Source: Pseudalkalibacillus berkeleyi (GTDB lineage Bacteria; Bacillota; Bacilli; Bacillales; Fictibacillaceae). From it: 64,000 nt of DNA. The position numbers were made by a program, and so were the translations under genes. Within the stretch, counting starts at the first letter, position 1, and each line of letters opens with the position of its first letter. The notes beneath the pieces are model-generated. The model did not search any database and was not told the DNA's origin. It worked only from the letters and a program-made list of their open reading frames with translations. The DNA lies in NCBI RefSeq assembly GCF_021608225.1, contig NZ_JAKIJS010000001.1, positions 2,108,001-2,172,000 of the forward strand, given 5' to 3'. Positions 54,305 through 62,660 of this stretch are shown in pieces.

Positions 54305-55378
54305 TTATTCGTAAATGATTTGGTCGACTGTCGATCGATCAGATTGCTTAACTAGTTTAAGTAATAATTCTTTAGCAGCTGCGTAATCGTCTATATGAAT
54401 CATTGATGCAGATGTATGGATATATCGTGAGCAAATCCCTACAACTGCAGACGGTACACCTTCACCTGTTACGTGGACGCTCCCTGCATCTGTCCCACCT
54501 TTAGAGATGAAGTATTGGTAAGGGATATCATTTGATTCAGCCGTATCAAGAATAAACTCGCGCATTCCTTTATGCGTAATCATGGTCCGATCAAGAATTC
54601 GTAGTAGGGCACCTTGTCCTAGTTGACCGAAAGCTTCTTTGTCCCCGTTCGAATCATTTGCAGGGCTAGCATCTAATGCATAGAAAAGATCTGGTTGGAT
54701 CATGTTTGCGGCTGTTTTTGCTCCTCTAAGGCCTGCTTCTTCTTGTACTGTCGCACCTGAGTACAGGTTATTCGGAAGCTCAGTACCCTTAAGTTCTTTC
54801 ATTAATTCAATAGCTAGTCCTACCCCATATCGATTGTCCCATGCCTTCGCTAGTATCTTCTTCTCATTCGCCATTGGAGTGAATGGGCAGATTGGAACGA
54901 CTTGTTGGCCAGGACGAATGCCAATCGCTTTCGCATCCTCACGATCATCCGCACCAATATCAATGTACATATGCTTCATCGGCATCGGTTTAGATCGCTG
55001 TGCCTCTTCTAATAAGTGGGGAGGCGTTGATCCAATTACTCCAATAACTGGTCCTTGATCTGTCATCACTTGAACACGTTGTGCAAGTAATACTTGACTC
55101 CACCAACCACCAAGGGTTTCGAATTTCAACATACCGTTTCTCGTAATTTGCGAAACCATAAACCCGACTTCGTCCATATGGCCAGCTACCATGATTTTAG
55201 GGTCGTTTTCTTTCCCCTTCTTCACTCCGAAAATACTGCCTAGTCGATCTTGAATCAATTCATCTGAAAAAGGTTCTAGTTCACTTCGAACAAATTTTCG
55301 GATATCATGCTCAAATCCCGGTGCACCTTGTAATTCTGTTAACGTCTTAAAAAGCTGTAACGTATCTTTGTTCATCAT
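54305..55378 (-). CDS. ytoP: M42-family glutamyl aminopeptidase YtoP
   Basis: 357 residues. Dinuclear metal motifs [43 protein letters not shown], the [10 protein letters not shown] aspartate and [11 protein letters not shown] are all present. M42 enzymes form tetrahedral dodecamers and remove N-terminal residues. AAGGGTGAA precedes ATGATG. Confidence 0.93.
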   Translation of the reverse strand: MMNKDTLQLFKTLTELQGAPGFEHDIRKFVRSELEPFSDELIQDRLGSIFGVKKGKENDPKIMVAGHMDEVGFMVSQITRNGMLKFETLGGWWSQVLLAQRVQVMTDQGPVIGVIGSTPPHLLEEAQRSKPMPMKHMYIDIGADDREDAKAIGIRPGQQVVPICPFTPMANEKKILAKAWDNRYGVGLAIELMKELKGTELPNNLYSGATVQEEAGLRGAKTAANMIQPDLFYALDASPANDSNGDKEAFGQLGQGALLRILDRTMITHKGMREFILDTAESNDIPYQYFISKGGTDAGSVHVTGEGVPSAVVGICSRYIHTSASMIHIDDYAAAKELLLKLVKQSDRSTVDQIIYE

Positions 55379-55445
55379 TTCACCCTTCTCATTACAATAG
55401 TTTTCCTACCACTATTGTAACGTAACTTCATTAGGGTCGCTAGAA

Positions 55446-56123
55446 TCAGCCTCTTGTGGCATAAGGAATCGGGTCTTCAGCTCCAGCTTCTTCAAAGCCT
55501 TTCAAGCGTAAAAGGCAGCTATCACACTCGCCACAAGCGACTTGTTCTCCTAGGTAACAAGATGTCGTTAGGTCATACGGTACGTCCAAACGTAATCCCT
55601 CTTCAATCGTTTCCTTCTTCGTCATTTGAATAAGCGGTGCCTCAATCTCAAATTTCCCACCTGTAGCTCCAGCTTTTGTCGCAAGGTTAACCGTTTCGTT
55701 CATGCTTTCAATAAATTCAGGTCTACAATCAGGGTAACCGCTATAGTCAACGGCTGATACGCCGATATATATCGCTTCTGCTCCAATCACCTCTGCATAA
55801 GCACTTGCAAGTGATAGGAATATCATATTTCGGGCTGGTACGTATGTTGCAGGAATATCTTCATCTACTCCGCCTTGTCTAACGTCTATAGACTCATCAG
55901 TCAATGCGCTTCCACCGATCTGTTGCAGGAAGCTAACATCTACAACACGATGTTCTGGAGCATCGAAATATTTGGCAACCTTTTCAGCTTGTTCAACTTC
56001 ACGATTGTGGCGTTGTCCATAATGAAACGTAATCGGATAAAGTGAATAGCCCTTTTCTTTTGCGATTCCCATACATGTAGTACTATCTAGTCCGCCGCTT
56101 AGAACGACAACAGCTTTCTTCAT
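55446..56123 (-). CDS. queC: 7-cyano-7-deazaguanine synthase QueC
   Basis: 225 residues. N-terminal PP-loop VVLSGGLDSTTCMG, the YVPARNMIFLSLASAYAE segment and the C-terminal zinc site CYLGEQVACGECDSCLLR. It makes preQ0 from 7-carboxy-7-deazaguanine with ATP and ammonia. AGAGGGG lies in the end of queE, three bases from the start. Last gene of queDEC. Confidence 0.95.
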   Translation of the reverse strand: MKKAVVVLSGGLDSTTCMGIAKEKGYSLYPITFHYGQRHNREVEQAEKVAKYFDAPEHRVVDVSFLQQIGGSALTDESIDVRQGGVDEDIPATYVPARNMIFLSLASAYAEVIGAEAIYIGVSAVDYSGYPDCRPEFIESMNETVNLATKAGATGGKFEIEAPLIQMTKKETIEEGLRLDVPYDLTTSCYLGEQVACGECDSCLLRLKGFEEAGAEDPIPYATRG

Positions 56124-56126
56124 AAC

Positions 56127-56858
56127 TTATACCCCTCTCTGATTTGGATCCCAGATCACTTTGTGCATTTGTAGGCTTAGTTTGACCTCTGGTAGTGGCT
56201 CAGCTAGCATTTTTGATACGAGCTTTTTCGGAGGCATCGTTTCCCATACTGGACTAAACAACACTTGACCTTCCTTGTGGTGTTCTTTTACAACTGAGGT
56301 TGCGATGTTAAAGTCTTCATCGCTTCCGATCACAAATTTAATCTCATCCTGTGATCGTAAAATTTCAAAATTCTCATGGATCATCCTATCCATCTCACCT
56401 GAATCTGGTAATTTGTAGTCCATAATGAATCTTGCTTTATTTTTTATAGCTTCATCTTCATTTCGTAACGCTTCAAATGGAATAAGATCGATTGCCCCAT
56501 TCGTTTCAATATGCACATCTGTAATATGATCTAAGTCACACATTGCCTTTAGTAATGCAGCAGATTTCGTTCCATGAATCAAAGGCTCTCCACCTGTAAA
56601 GCAGATCCGACGACTTGGAAAGCTTTGAACCTTCTCCACAATCTCTTCAATCGTCGCTTTATATTCTTCCTTAGCTGGCGCATAGCTATAATCCGTATCA
56701 CACCATGTACATCGTAAATTACAATGAAACACACGTACGAAAACTGTAGGAAAGCCTGCCATGCTACCTTCGCCTTCAACTGTTTCAAAAATCTCGACCA
56801 TAGGAAGCTCCCATTTCATATATTCCGTTTGGTCAGGTAAAATCATTTGTTTACTCAT
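56127..56858 (-). CDS. queE: 7-carboxy-7-deazaguanine synthase QueE
   Basis: 243 residues of a radical-SAM enzyme. VEIFETVEGEGSMAGFPTVFVRVFHCNLRCTWCDTDYSY carries the iron-sulfur cysteines, and CFTGGEPLIHG follows. It ring-contracts carboxy-tetrahydropterin to CDG. Starts eight bases inside the end of queD, so translation is coupled. Confidence 0.95.
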   Translation of the reverse strand: MSKQMILPDQTEYMKWELPMVEIFETVEGEGSMAGFPTVFVRVFHCNLRCTWCDTDYSYAPAKEEYKATIEEIVEKVQSFPSRRICFTGGEPLIHGTKSAALLKAMCDLDHITDVHIETNGAIDLIPFEALRNEDEAIKNKARFIMDYKLPDSGEMDRMIHENFEILRSQDEIKFVIGSDEDFNIATSVVKEHHKEGQVLFSPVWETMPPKKLVSKMLAEPLPEVKLSLQMHKVIWDPNQRGV

Positions 56859-57324
56859 TGTCCATCCACTCTCGTTTTAAAGTTGCGTAGCTTGTTGGCG
56901 TTTCATAAAGCTTTAATTCTTCTAAACGCGTTCCTAGCTTCTTATATTCATCTACCTTGAGGCGTCGTTCTAACTGTTCCCAGATCCAAACGATCATATT
57001 TTCTGCAGTCGTATTCATTTTCGGCAGAGCGTCATTTAAATACCGATGATCAAGTTTTGAATCAATTTCCTCTTTAAAAAGGGCTTTAATATCACCAAAA
57101 TCCACTGTTATACCAATCTCATTGACGAAACCACTAACTGTAATAACTAATTTATAAGTATGTCCATGTAAACTTTTACACTTTCCTTCATAACAATGTA
57201 AATGATGGGCCGCATCAAACGTGAATTCCTTCGTAACAGCAACACGCTTATTATGATACTTCAATTCGTGACGTTGGATATCTTCGTCAATCTTTTCTAC
57301 CTTTTTAGGAATTTGAAAATCCAT
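56851..57324 (-). CDS. queD: 6-carboxytetrahydropterin synthase QueD
   Basis: 157 residues. The pterin synthase fold has zinc histidines in TFDAAHHLHCYEGKCKSLHGHTYKL, the catalytic cysteine in CKSLHGH, and a C-terminal KLYETPTSYA glutamate. It converts dihydroneopterin triphosphate to CPH4. AGGAGGGTACG precedes the ATG. First gene of queDEC, under the preQ1-I riboswitch about 300 bases upstream. Confidence 0.94.
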   Translation of the reverse strand: MDFQIPKKVEKIDEDIQRHELKYHNKRVAVTKEFTFDAAHHLHCYEGKCKSLHGHTYKLVITVSGFVNEIGITVDFGDIKALFKEEIDSKLDHRYLNDALPKMNTTAENMIVWIWEQLERRLKVDEYKKLGTRLEELKLYETPTSYATLKREWMDNE

Positions 57325-57421
57325 CCTACGTACCCTCCTCTTCGTTAAATATTAAACCGTAAACTAACCTTGTATTTTTGATAAACATTCTTGCTCGCAA
57401 ACACTTGCAAAAGTCTTGTAA

Positions 57422-57557
57422 ATTTCTTAATGAAATTCACGACACTCCAGCCGGTAAAAGCGGGCTAGGTGAGACCCCACAACGACGACGTCGAAGCCAC
57501 CACATCCTGTGCAAGTGAGGCTGGCAGATCGCCGAGAGAATTTCAAAGAAATTTAAT
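57422..57557. repeat. Interspersed imperfect-palindrome repeat (copy 2)
   Basis: The ends are inverted: AAATTTCTTAATGAAATTC on the left, and AAATTTCTTTGAAATTC read from the other strand on the right. The interior is more G+C-rich (CCGGTAAAAGCGGGC, GACGACGTCGAAG) and shares CCAC-R-TCCTGTG with the repeat at 41.9 kb, suggesting one family. No ORF. It lies between the preQ1 riboswitch terminator and queD. Confidence 0.55.
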
Positions 57558-57578
57558 TTATTCTCGAAAAAACAAAAA

Positions 57579-57600
57579 ACTCCACCAAAAAAAGTGGAGT
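57579..57600 (-). terminator. Riboswitch-controlled terminator upstream of queD
   Basis: On the minus strand ACTCCAC pairs with GTGGAGT and is followed by TTTTTTGTTTTTT. It sits about 30 bases after the preQ1-I aptamer and far upstream of any stop codon on this strand, so it is an attenuator, not a gene-end terminator. Confidence 0.8.
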
Positions 57601-57625
57601 GTGAAAGTAAAATCTGAATTGTTCA

Positions 57626-57672
57626 CGCTCCCTAGTTTTGTTTAATGAGGGGTGGGAATTACGAACCCTCCA
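57626..57672 (-). promoter_or_regulatory. preQ1-I riboswitch of queDEC
   Basis: On the minus strand GAGGG and CCCTC close a short P1 around a TTCGTAATTCCCA loop, followed by the A-rich tail ATTAAACAAAACTAGGGAG. The loop CCC can pair with the tail GGG to form the H-type pseudoknot. This matches the class I preQ1 aptamer form. Downstream, GGAGCGTGAA can pair with TTCACACTCC (one mismatch), an antiterminator that competes with the terminator. Ligand binding should sequester GGGAG and stop transcription. Confidence 0.82.
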
Positions 57673-57756
57673 TAATTCAATATATTAATGACAAAACCCA
57701 TTCTGTTATACTATAGAATAAAGGAAAACAATTCGGTTGGAAAGGGGCATGCCATT

Positions 57757-58062
57757 TTGAAAACTTCTACCATTGTAGGTGTAGGTTTAGGCTTTCTTGC
57801 AGGGGCATTCGTTTCAAAGCAAATACAAACGAGACCTATTACACCTGAAGCAGCACTCAGCAATATTAAACAGAAGGTGCAAGCAAAAGTCAGTGGATCT
57901 TGGATCTACACAAATAAAGAAAGCGTAAATGTAAATGACTTACACTATAATGTCTATAAAGGCGGATTTACACGTGAGACGCCTTCGGGTGATGAGCACT
58001 TTCTTTTCACTGTAGATGCTGACACTGGATCTGTTATTGAATTATCAAGTACAAACGTATAA
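57757..58062 (+). CDS. Small PepSY-like domain protein with membrane anchor
   Basis: 101 residues from a TTG behind GGAAAGGGG. An N-terminal glycine-rich helix (TSTIVGVGLGFLAGAFVSKQI) is followed by a C-terminal 70-residue domain (ALSNIKQKVQAKV...GDEHFLFTVDADTGSVIEL) of PepSY pattern. Probably membrane-anchored and extracytoplasmic. An in-frame ATG 23 codons earlier lacks an RBS. Divergent from queDEC. Confidence 0.68.
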   Translation: MKTSTIVGVGLGFLAGAFVSKQIQTRPITPEAALSNIKQKVQAKVSGSWIYTNKESVNVNDLHYNVYKGGFTRETPSGDEHFLFTVDADTGSVIELSSTNV

Positions 58063-58081
58063 TTTTCAAGCACATGTTAAA

Positions 58082-58118
58082 GGGGCCGAACTCAAATCTT
58101 GAGTCAGCCCCTTTTCTT
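58082..58118. terminator. Bidirectional terminator
   Basis: GGGGCCGAACTCA and TGAGTCAGCCCC form a hairpin followed by TTTTCTTT on the plus strand. It resembles the hairpin at 46607. Confidence 0.85.
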
Positions 58119-58130
58119 TAAGGCATACTA

Positions 58131-58700
58131 TTAGTTAAATGTGTGCTTTTGGTTGTAAATGTTGTTACGAATTTGGAAGCTTGTCGAAGAATAAACTTGA
58201 TTGCCCCATACAAACATGAAGTAAGCTGGGATCAATAAGATCAAGCCATGTAGAGACAAGATCCAACCAAGGTTCATCTTCTTACCAAGATGAGCAAAGC
58301 TATCTTTGTATTCAATCAGCTTGTCATTCTCAAGCTTACCAACTTCAGTTCCAGTAAGAACCTTCTTATTTGTTGCATCATAGTAAACTACTTCTCTATG
58401 AGAAAAAGTATAAATGTCGTCACGTACAGTTTGAAACTTCGCTAATGAAGCATAAACAGTAATCGGTCCAGACGCTTCTTTTCCATCTTCCGCTTGAGGA
58501 GTAGCTTCCACTTTAATTGTCTCTGAAAGGTCTACCGCATTTTTTGTCTTATGAAAATCATAAAATTCCTTTTCCAAATGCTTCTCAACAGCTTTTTCCA
58601 TGCCTTTTGGTTCTTCAACATCTGTAGCTGCAAGCGCACCTGCTCCACCTGATAGTAGTAGCGTTAAAGCCATCAATGAGGCTGTAATTTGCTTCAACAT
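58131..58700 (-). CDS. Secreted/membrane protein of unknown function
   Basis: 189 residues from the ATG at 58700, nine bases after AGGAGGG. Signal peptide (LKQITASLMALTLLLSGGAGALA, cleavage near ALA-AT), a charged extracellular domain, and one C-terminal transmembrane helix (about 150-170) with a short tail. No family is recognised. Topology: outside domain anchored by the C-terminal helix. Confidence 0.65.
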   Translation of the reverse strand: MLKQITASLMALTLLLSGGAGALAATDVEEPKGMEKAVEKHLEKEFYDFHKTKNAVDLSETIKVEATPQAEDGKEASGPITVYASLAKFQTVRDDIYTFSHREVVYYDATNKKVLTGTEVGKLENDKLIEYKDSFAHLGKKMNLGWILSLHGLILLIPAYFMFVWGNQVYSSTSFQIRNNIYNQKHTFN

Positions 58701-58853
58701 ATCAACATTCCCTCCTAACAATATAAGCCAATTAATATATTACACTATTATTGCTTTAAAAATCTATGTTAATTGTAACAGGTTTCTGTAAAAAATGTGA
58801 TGTTTTTCAACATCCATTTTCTTACAAACCGACTAAATGTGACAATTTTTTGA

Positions 58854-59696
58854 TCAAATGTTTCTTTTAACTACATCCACGATTTCACCGTCAGCATTAA
58901 ACTGTATCGCACGATAAATGGCATCATGATAAAACGTGAACCATGCTCCCTCAGTCATTCCTTTTGGTATCCATTCTTGCTTTTGACCAATAGATGTCAT
59001 CGGATAGTCATCGTACGCAAGCACCCAAAGTGGATTTTTGTGCGCATGAGTCGGCATTAGATCTGCCATATGGACAAGTCTCTCATCGCCTTGCTCGAAA
59101 ACAATAATGGAATGTCCATCACTGTGACCACCTGTGTGAATCATATGTAGTCCAGGCAGCACCTCAATCCGATCTTGAAACGTTTGGATTTGTGACTCGA
59201 TACCCTTCCAGTTCATTTCCCAATATGTATTTTTTGACCGAACGTTAGGATTTCTCATTTCGTTCCACTCAGTAATAGACGTATAGATCTTTGCATTTTT
59301 GAATACTGAATCATACGCATCACCATTAGGTCGCGTTAAACCACAAGCATGGTCGAAGTGAAGATGTGTCATCAATACCACATCGATATCATCTGGCGTA
59401 AGATTTAATTTCGCGAGTTCTTGTTCGATATTAGATTCTTCATTTACACCATAATTTCGCAATTGCTTGTCCGACAATTTACCATTGCCCATACCGGATT
59501 CAATGAGAATATTTTTACCCTCATATTGAAAAAAAATCGGATCTGTTCTTAACTCGATTTGGTTCTTTTCATTTACAGGATACTTCTTACTCCATAAGGG
59601 CTTAGGTACTACACCGAACATCGCTCCTCCGTCCATATGCGTGACCCCACCGTTCAACCAGTGCAGTTTAATTTCCCCGAATTGTAGCGTTTCCAT
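58854..59696 (-). CDS. ytnP: MBL-fold hydrolase YtnP (lactonase type)
   Basis: 280 residues from the ATG at 59696 (AGGAG nine bases upstream). Metallo-beta-lactamase motif [10 protein letters not shown] (H-x-H-x-D-H), plus [11 protein letters not shown] and [13 protein letters not shown]. subtilis YtnP is a quorum-quenching N-acyl homoserine lactonase-like enzyme. Length and synteny before trmB agree. Confidence 0.9.
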   Translation of the reverse strand: METLQFGEIKLHWLNGGVTHMDGGAMFGVVPKPLWSKKYPVNEKNQIELRTDPIFFQYEGKNILIESGMGNGKLSDKQLRNYGVNEESNIEQELAKLNLTPDDIDVVLMTHLHFDHACGLTRPNGDAYDSVFKNAKIYTSITEWNEMRNPNVRSKNTYWEMNWKGIESQIQTFQDRIEVLPGLHMIHTGGHSDGHSIIVFEQGDERLVHMADLMPTHAHKNPLWVLAYDDYPMTSIGQKQEWIPKGMTEGAWFTFYHDAIYRAIQFNADGEIVDVVKRNI

Positions 59697-59758
59697 GACC
59701 ATTCACTCCTTTTCCATAACTAGCGTTTATTGTATCATATTGAAATTGTCCAAATCAT

Positions 59759-60403
59759 TTACCCGTTTCGGTATACAGCCTCACAGCGATAGATTCTATT
59801 CCCTTTTTCTGAGAACTTTTCTTCATATTCAGTCATGATGTTTCCTTCGATCCCACTTTTATGAAGATCCAGACTTACATTATTCAAAACCATACCGTAT
59901 TTTGAAAAGCTATGAAGTGAATATTCGAATAGACCTTGATTGTCTGTTTTCATATGGATTTCACCATTTGGTATGAGCACATTTTCGTAGGATTCCAAAA
60001 ATGAATCATGACTTAACCGTCTTTTCTCATGTCGGTTTTTTGGCCAAGGATCCGAAAAATTCAAATAGACACGGTGGACTTCGTTTTCAGCAAAATATTG
60101 ATTTAATTCCACTGCATTAACGTTGATCATACGAACATTTTTCTGTCCGGACTCTTTGATTTTATCAATAGCCGAGACGACGATACTTTTCTGACGTTCA
60201 ATTCCAATGTAATTGACGTTCGGGTGTAATTTAGACATTTCAGTAATAAATTGTCCTTTGCCTGTGCCAACTTCTATATGGATGGGATTATTATTGTTAA
60301 ACTGTTCTGCCCATTTTCCTTTCCACTCTTCTGGATTGATAACTACAATCCCAGGATGTTCTTCAATTTTATCTTGAGCCCAAGGTTTGTTTCTAAGACG
60401 CAT
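59759..60403 (-). CDS. trmB: tRNA (guanine-N7-)-methyltransferase
   Basis: 214 residues. SAM site [13 protein letters not shown] and catalytic [22 protein letters not shown] are diagnostic. It methylates G46 of tRNA. AAAGGATT precedes the ATG. Confidence 0.95.
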   Translation of the reverse strand: MRLRNKPWAQDKIEEHPGIVVINPEEWKGKWAEQFNNNNPIHIEVGTGKGQFITEMSKLHPNVNYIGIERQKSIVVSAIDKIKESGQKNVRMINVNAVELNQYFAENEVHRVYLNFSDPWPKNRHEKRRLSHDSFLESYENVLIPNGEIHMKTDNQGLFEYSLHSFSKYGMVLNNVSLDLHKSGIEGNIMTEYEEKFSEKGNRIYRCEAVYRNG

Positions 60404-60615
60404 ATGATTAATCCTTTCTTTTTACAATTTCCTCGGATATTTTACCATGAAACAGGCGTAAAGATGAACAATAATAGAATTTATATAGCAATTATTCCAT
60501 ATCATCGAGTATATAGACGGATATTGGCGCATTTTTCTATATTAGAGACCTGAATGGTAGTGACATCAGCATAGAATGGCTAATCATGGATAATGGTGGA
60601 TAACGTCATTAGGAG
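60404..60615. other. Intergenic stretch before the cre-controlled small gene
   Basis: A+T-rich, no convincing ORF on either strand; holds the upstream region of trmB. Confidence 0.3.
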
Positions 60616-60629
60616 AGAAAACGCTTTCA
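60616..60629. promoter_or_regulatory. CcpA cre box
   Basis: AGAAAACGCTTTCA (reverse TGAAAGCGTTTTCT) fits the cre consensus TGWAARCGYTWWCW at every position. A TATAAT lies 11 bases downstream at 60641-60646, so CcpA bound here would block the promoter of the 54-codon gene that follows. Confidence 0.65.
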
Positions 60630-60688
60630 AGTGTATGCTTTATAATATTGTTTGACAAAAACACATTAGGGGTGACTTTAACAAACTT

Positions 60689-60853
60689 ATGATGAAAAAA
60701 GCGATTACGAAAACAGCGGAAGTTACAGCAGTAACAGTATTCAGCGGAATCTTTGCAGGCTATGCATTAGCAATATATCCATTTGAGCGACTTGTACACA
60801 AACAATCTACACGAGCTAAGAAAATGAAAATTAAATATGCATCACAGTACTAA
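60689..60853 (+). CDS. Small membrane protein (54 aa)
   Basis: MMKKAITKTAEVTAVTVFSG... has one transmembrane helix (about 13-33, with G-x-x-x-G spacing) and a basic C-terminal tail (RAKKMKIKY). The codon pattern looks coding, and a terminator follows. Weak point: AGGGGTG is 14 or more bases upstream of ATGATG, longer than usual. No family is recognised. The upstream cre box suggests carbon control. Confidence 0.6.
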   Translation: MMKKAITKTAEVTAVTVFSGIFAGYALAIYPFERLVHKQSTRAKKMKIKYASQY

Positions 60854-60865
60854 GTGATTGAAATG

Positions 60866-60920
60866 GAGAGGGCTGTTTAGAAAGTCAGTTAAGACTGATT
60901 TTCTTACAGCCCTTTTATTT
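60866..60920 (+). terminator. Terminator of the 54-aa gene
   Basis: AGGGCTGT...ACAGCCCT outer stem with an inner AGTCAGT/GACTGAT stem, followed by TTTTATTTTT. Confidence 0.8.
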
Positions 60921-61166
60921 TTATAAATGTATGTTGATATCCTTGAGATTCCCTTTCTTACTGTTGGCCAAACACGAGCCAATTGCTTATCGCAGGTTTC
61001 ACTAGTAAATGGTTACTGCGGGGTCTCGCTATTCAAGCAGGAGTGTCCGGTATTCCATTTGATATCAACCTTAATAAGCAGTGGAATATGTGATAAACAC
61101 CTTTCTAACGGGTACAATGGGTATGAAAACACATTTTCGCTTTAACAAACCTAATGAAAAGGTGAG
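60921..61166. other. Intergenic stretch with a possible gene remnant
   Basis: A frame at 60947-61093 reads like the end of a protein (AGFTSKWLLRGLAIQAG, IPFDINLNKQW) but has no start codon with RBS and no neighbour to join. No other structure seen. Confidence 0.25.
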
Positions 61167-61259
61167 ATGAAATTGGAAAACTTTTTTATCATGTGGGCTC
61201 CGCCACTTGTTCTATTGATTGCAATCATTGGTTTATTCGTTTGGGGCGCAAAAAAATAG
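61167..61259 (+). CDS. Very small membrane protein (30 aa)
   Basis: MKLENFFIMWAPPLVLLIAI... is a single transmembrane helix with a GAKK end. AAAGGTGAG lies close before the ATG; TTG at 61173 has better spacing. Placed directly before ytzH. No family is recognised; it resembles small helical subunits or stress peptides. Confidence 0.5.
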   Translation: MKLENFFIMWAPPLVLLIAIIGLFVWGAKK

Positions 61260-61322
61260 TGTTTAAACTGTAGGCATTGACACATCCTAAAGACAAATGA
61301 ACACGAGAAAGGGTGTATTTCA

Positions 61323-61598
61323 ATGCCACTACAAGTGACAGATCAACTTTCTTTATTGATGGATATTTTGCGGAGCCACCAATTAGATCAATGTGGCTCT
61401 AATTCAGAATGTGCTCAAATTCAACGATTAACCAATTCATTACTTCAAAATCCACAAACCCCACTCGAACTCCGGGAAACGCTGACATCGATTCAGACTT
61501 ACAGCCAAGGTGGCAATAGTGCTCCCTCTGTAGACCAACATGTAATGGGATACCAAAACGAGCTGAACCAATGGATGAATGTGCTCGAACACAACTAA
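61323..61598 (+). CDS. ytzH: YtzH-like protein
   Basis: 91 residues, helical and soluble: QLSLLMDILRSHQLDQCGSNSECAQIQRLTNSLLQ. The size and position beside ytmP agree with B. subtilis YtzH (92 residues). AGAAAGGGTG precedes the ATG. Function unknown. Confidence 0.85.
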   Translation: MPLQVTDQLSLLMDILRSHQLDQCGSNSECAQIQRLTNSLLQNPQTPLELRETLTSIQTYSQGGNSAPSVDQHVMGYQNELNQWMNVLEHN

Positions 61599-61682
61599 TT
61601 TCTTCACGAAACGCTTTTCATTTACGCTATTAGTTTTCACTATATTAAGTCACAATATGAAGCTAAATAAATGAAATATAAA

Positions 61683-61718
61683 AAAATGATGAAACCTTGT
61701 TTATGGCTTCATCATTTT
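61683..61718 (-). terminator. Terminator of ytmP
   Basis: On the minus strand AAAATGATGAAGCC pairs with GGTTTCATCATTTT, followed by TTTATATTTC. Confidence 0.85.
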
Positions 61719-61719
61719 C

Positions 61720-62532
61720 CTAATGTAAAATTTGTTTGTTTAATTGGCTCAAATAATTCATCCAGTAATTAGCTTGTTCCGGCTGATTTCTTTCGCAGTG
61801 CCAATAGATCGATTCGATTGTTTGAGCAACGATATACCAATACATTCTTGTTTTTAGTGATGTCGTCAAAGGAACACCGTATGAGCGTAACCAGCTGTCC
61901 CATTCATCGTCAGGAACGTACCAGTAAAGCAACATTGCAAGATCAAGTGCCGGATCTGCAATAACAGCTCCATCCCAATCAATTAAATAAAGACGTTGAT
62001 CTTCAGTAATTAACCAATTATTATGATTCACATCTGCATGACATACGACGAATTGATCTGTACGTACAGCATCAATATGTGAAGATAAATAATCGAGATA
62101 TGGCTTAATTTCATTTTGATATTTTGTATTTTGGAAAGATCGGTTCACAAGTTCGTTCAACACTGCATCGGGTGTCAACGGTTGAATGCCAATCCTTCTT
62201 AACATCGATAGTAGTTCTTGTGAACGATGAATTTTGGAAAGCAGTTGCGCAACAATTTGTTGATCCATCTCTGCAGCTTTTAATTCTCTGCCGTTCAACC
62301 AATGCTGAGCAGTTATGACATCCCCATTCTCTAATCGTTTCGTCCATAAAAGCTTTGGAACGATTCCTTCTGCCGATAATACAGCAAGGAATGGTGACGA
62401 ATTCCTTTTTAAGAAGATTTTCTCTTCCCCATATTGTGCGATGTAGGCTTCCCCGGTTGCACCACCCGCAGGCTTCACCTGCCAGCCGCTTCCTAATATG
62501 TGTTTCAATGCTTTCACCTTCGATTTCATCAT
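61720..62532 (-). CDS. ytmP: YtmP, APH-fold phosphotransferase
   Basis: 270 residues. Catalytic HADVNHNNWLI and the metal site YLIDWDGAVIADPALDLA show the choline/aminoglycoside-kinase fold. The N-lobe lysine is in EKIFLKRN. Substrate unknown. Convergent with ytzH as in B. subtilis. Confidence 0.9.
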   Translation of the reverse strand: MMKSKVKALKHILGSGWQVKPAGGATGEAYIAQYGEEKIFLKRNSSPFLAVLSAEGIVPKLLWTKRLENGDVITAQHWLNGRELKAAEMDQQIVAQLLSKIHRSQELLSMLRRIGIQPLTPDAVLNELVNRSFQNTKYQNEIKPYLDYLSSHIDAVRTDQFVVCHADVNHNNWLITEDQRLYLIDWDGAVIADPALDLAMLLYWYVPDDEWDSWLRSYGVPLTTSLKTRMYWYIVAQTIESIYWHCERNQPEQANYWMNYLSQLNKQILH

Positions 62533-62660
62533 TCTATCTTTATTATCGGCTAAATCCGTTAATTTGAACGTACAATTCTATAGTTCTGTACAGATATAAT
62601 ATTTTAACACACAATTGTGAGTTCCAAAAGTCGCATTTGAGAAACAAGGCCTCTTAACGT

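Noticed and set aside
60927-61145. 72-codon plus-strand ORF
   Set aside because: No RBS, unnatural composition, and it crosses a frame with a more protein-like reading.
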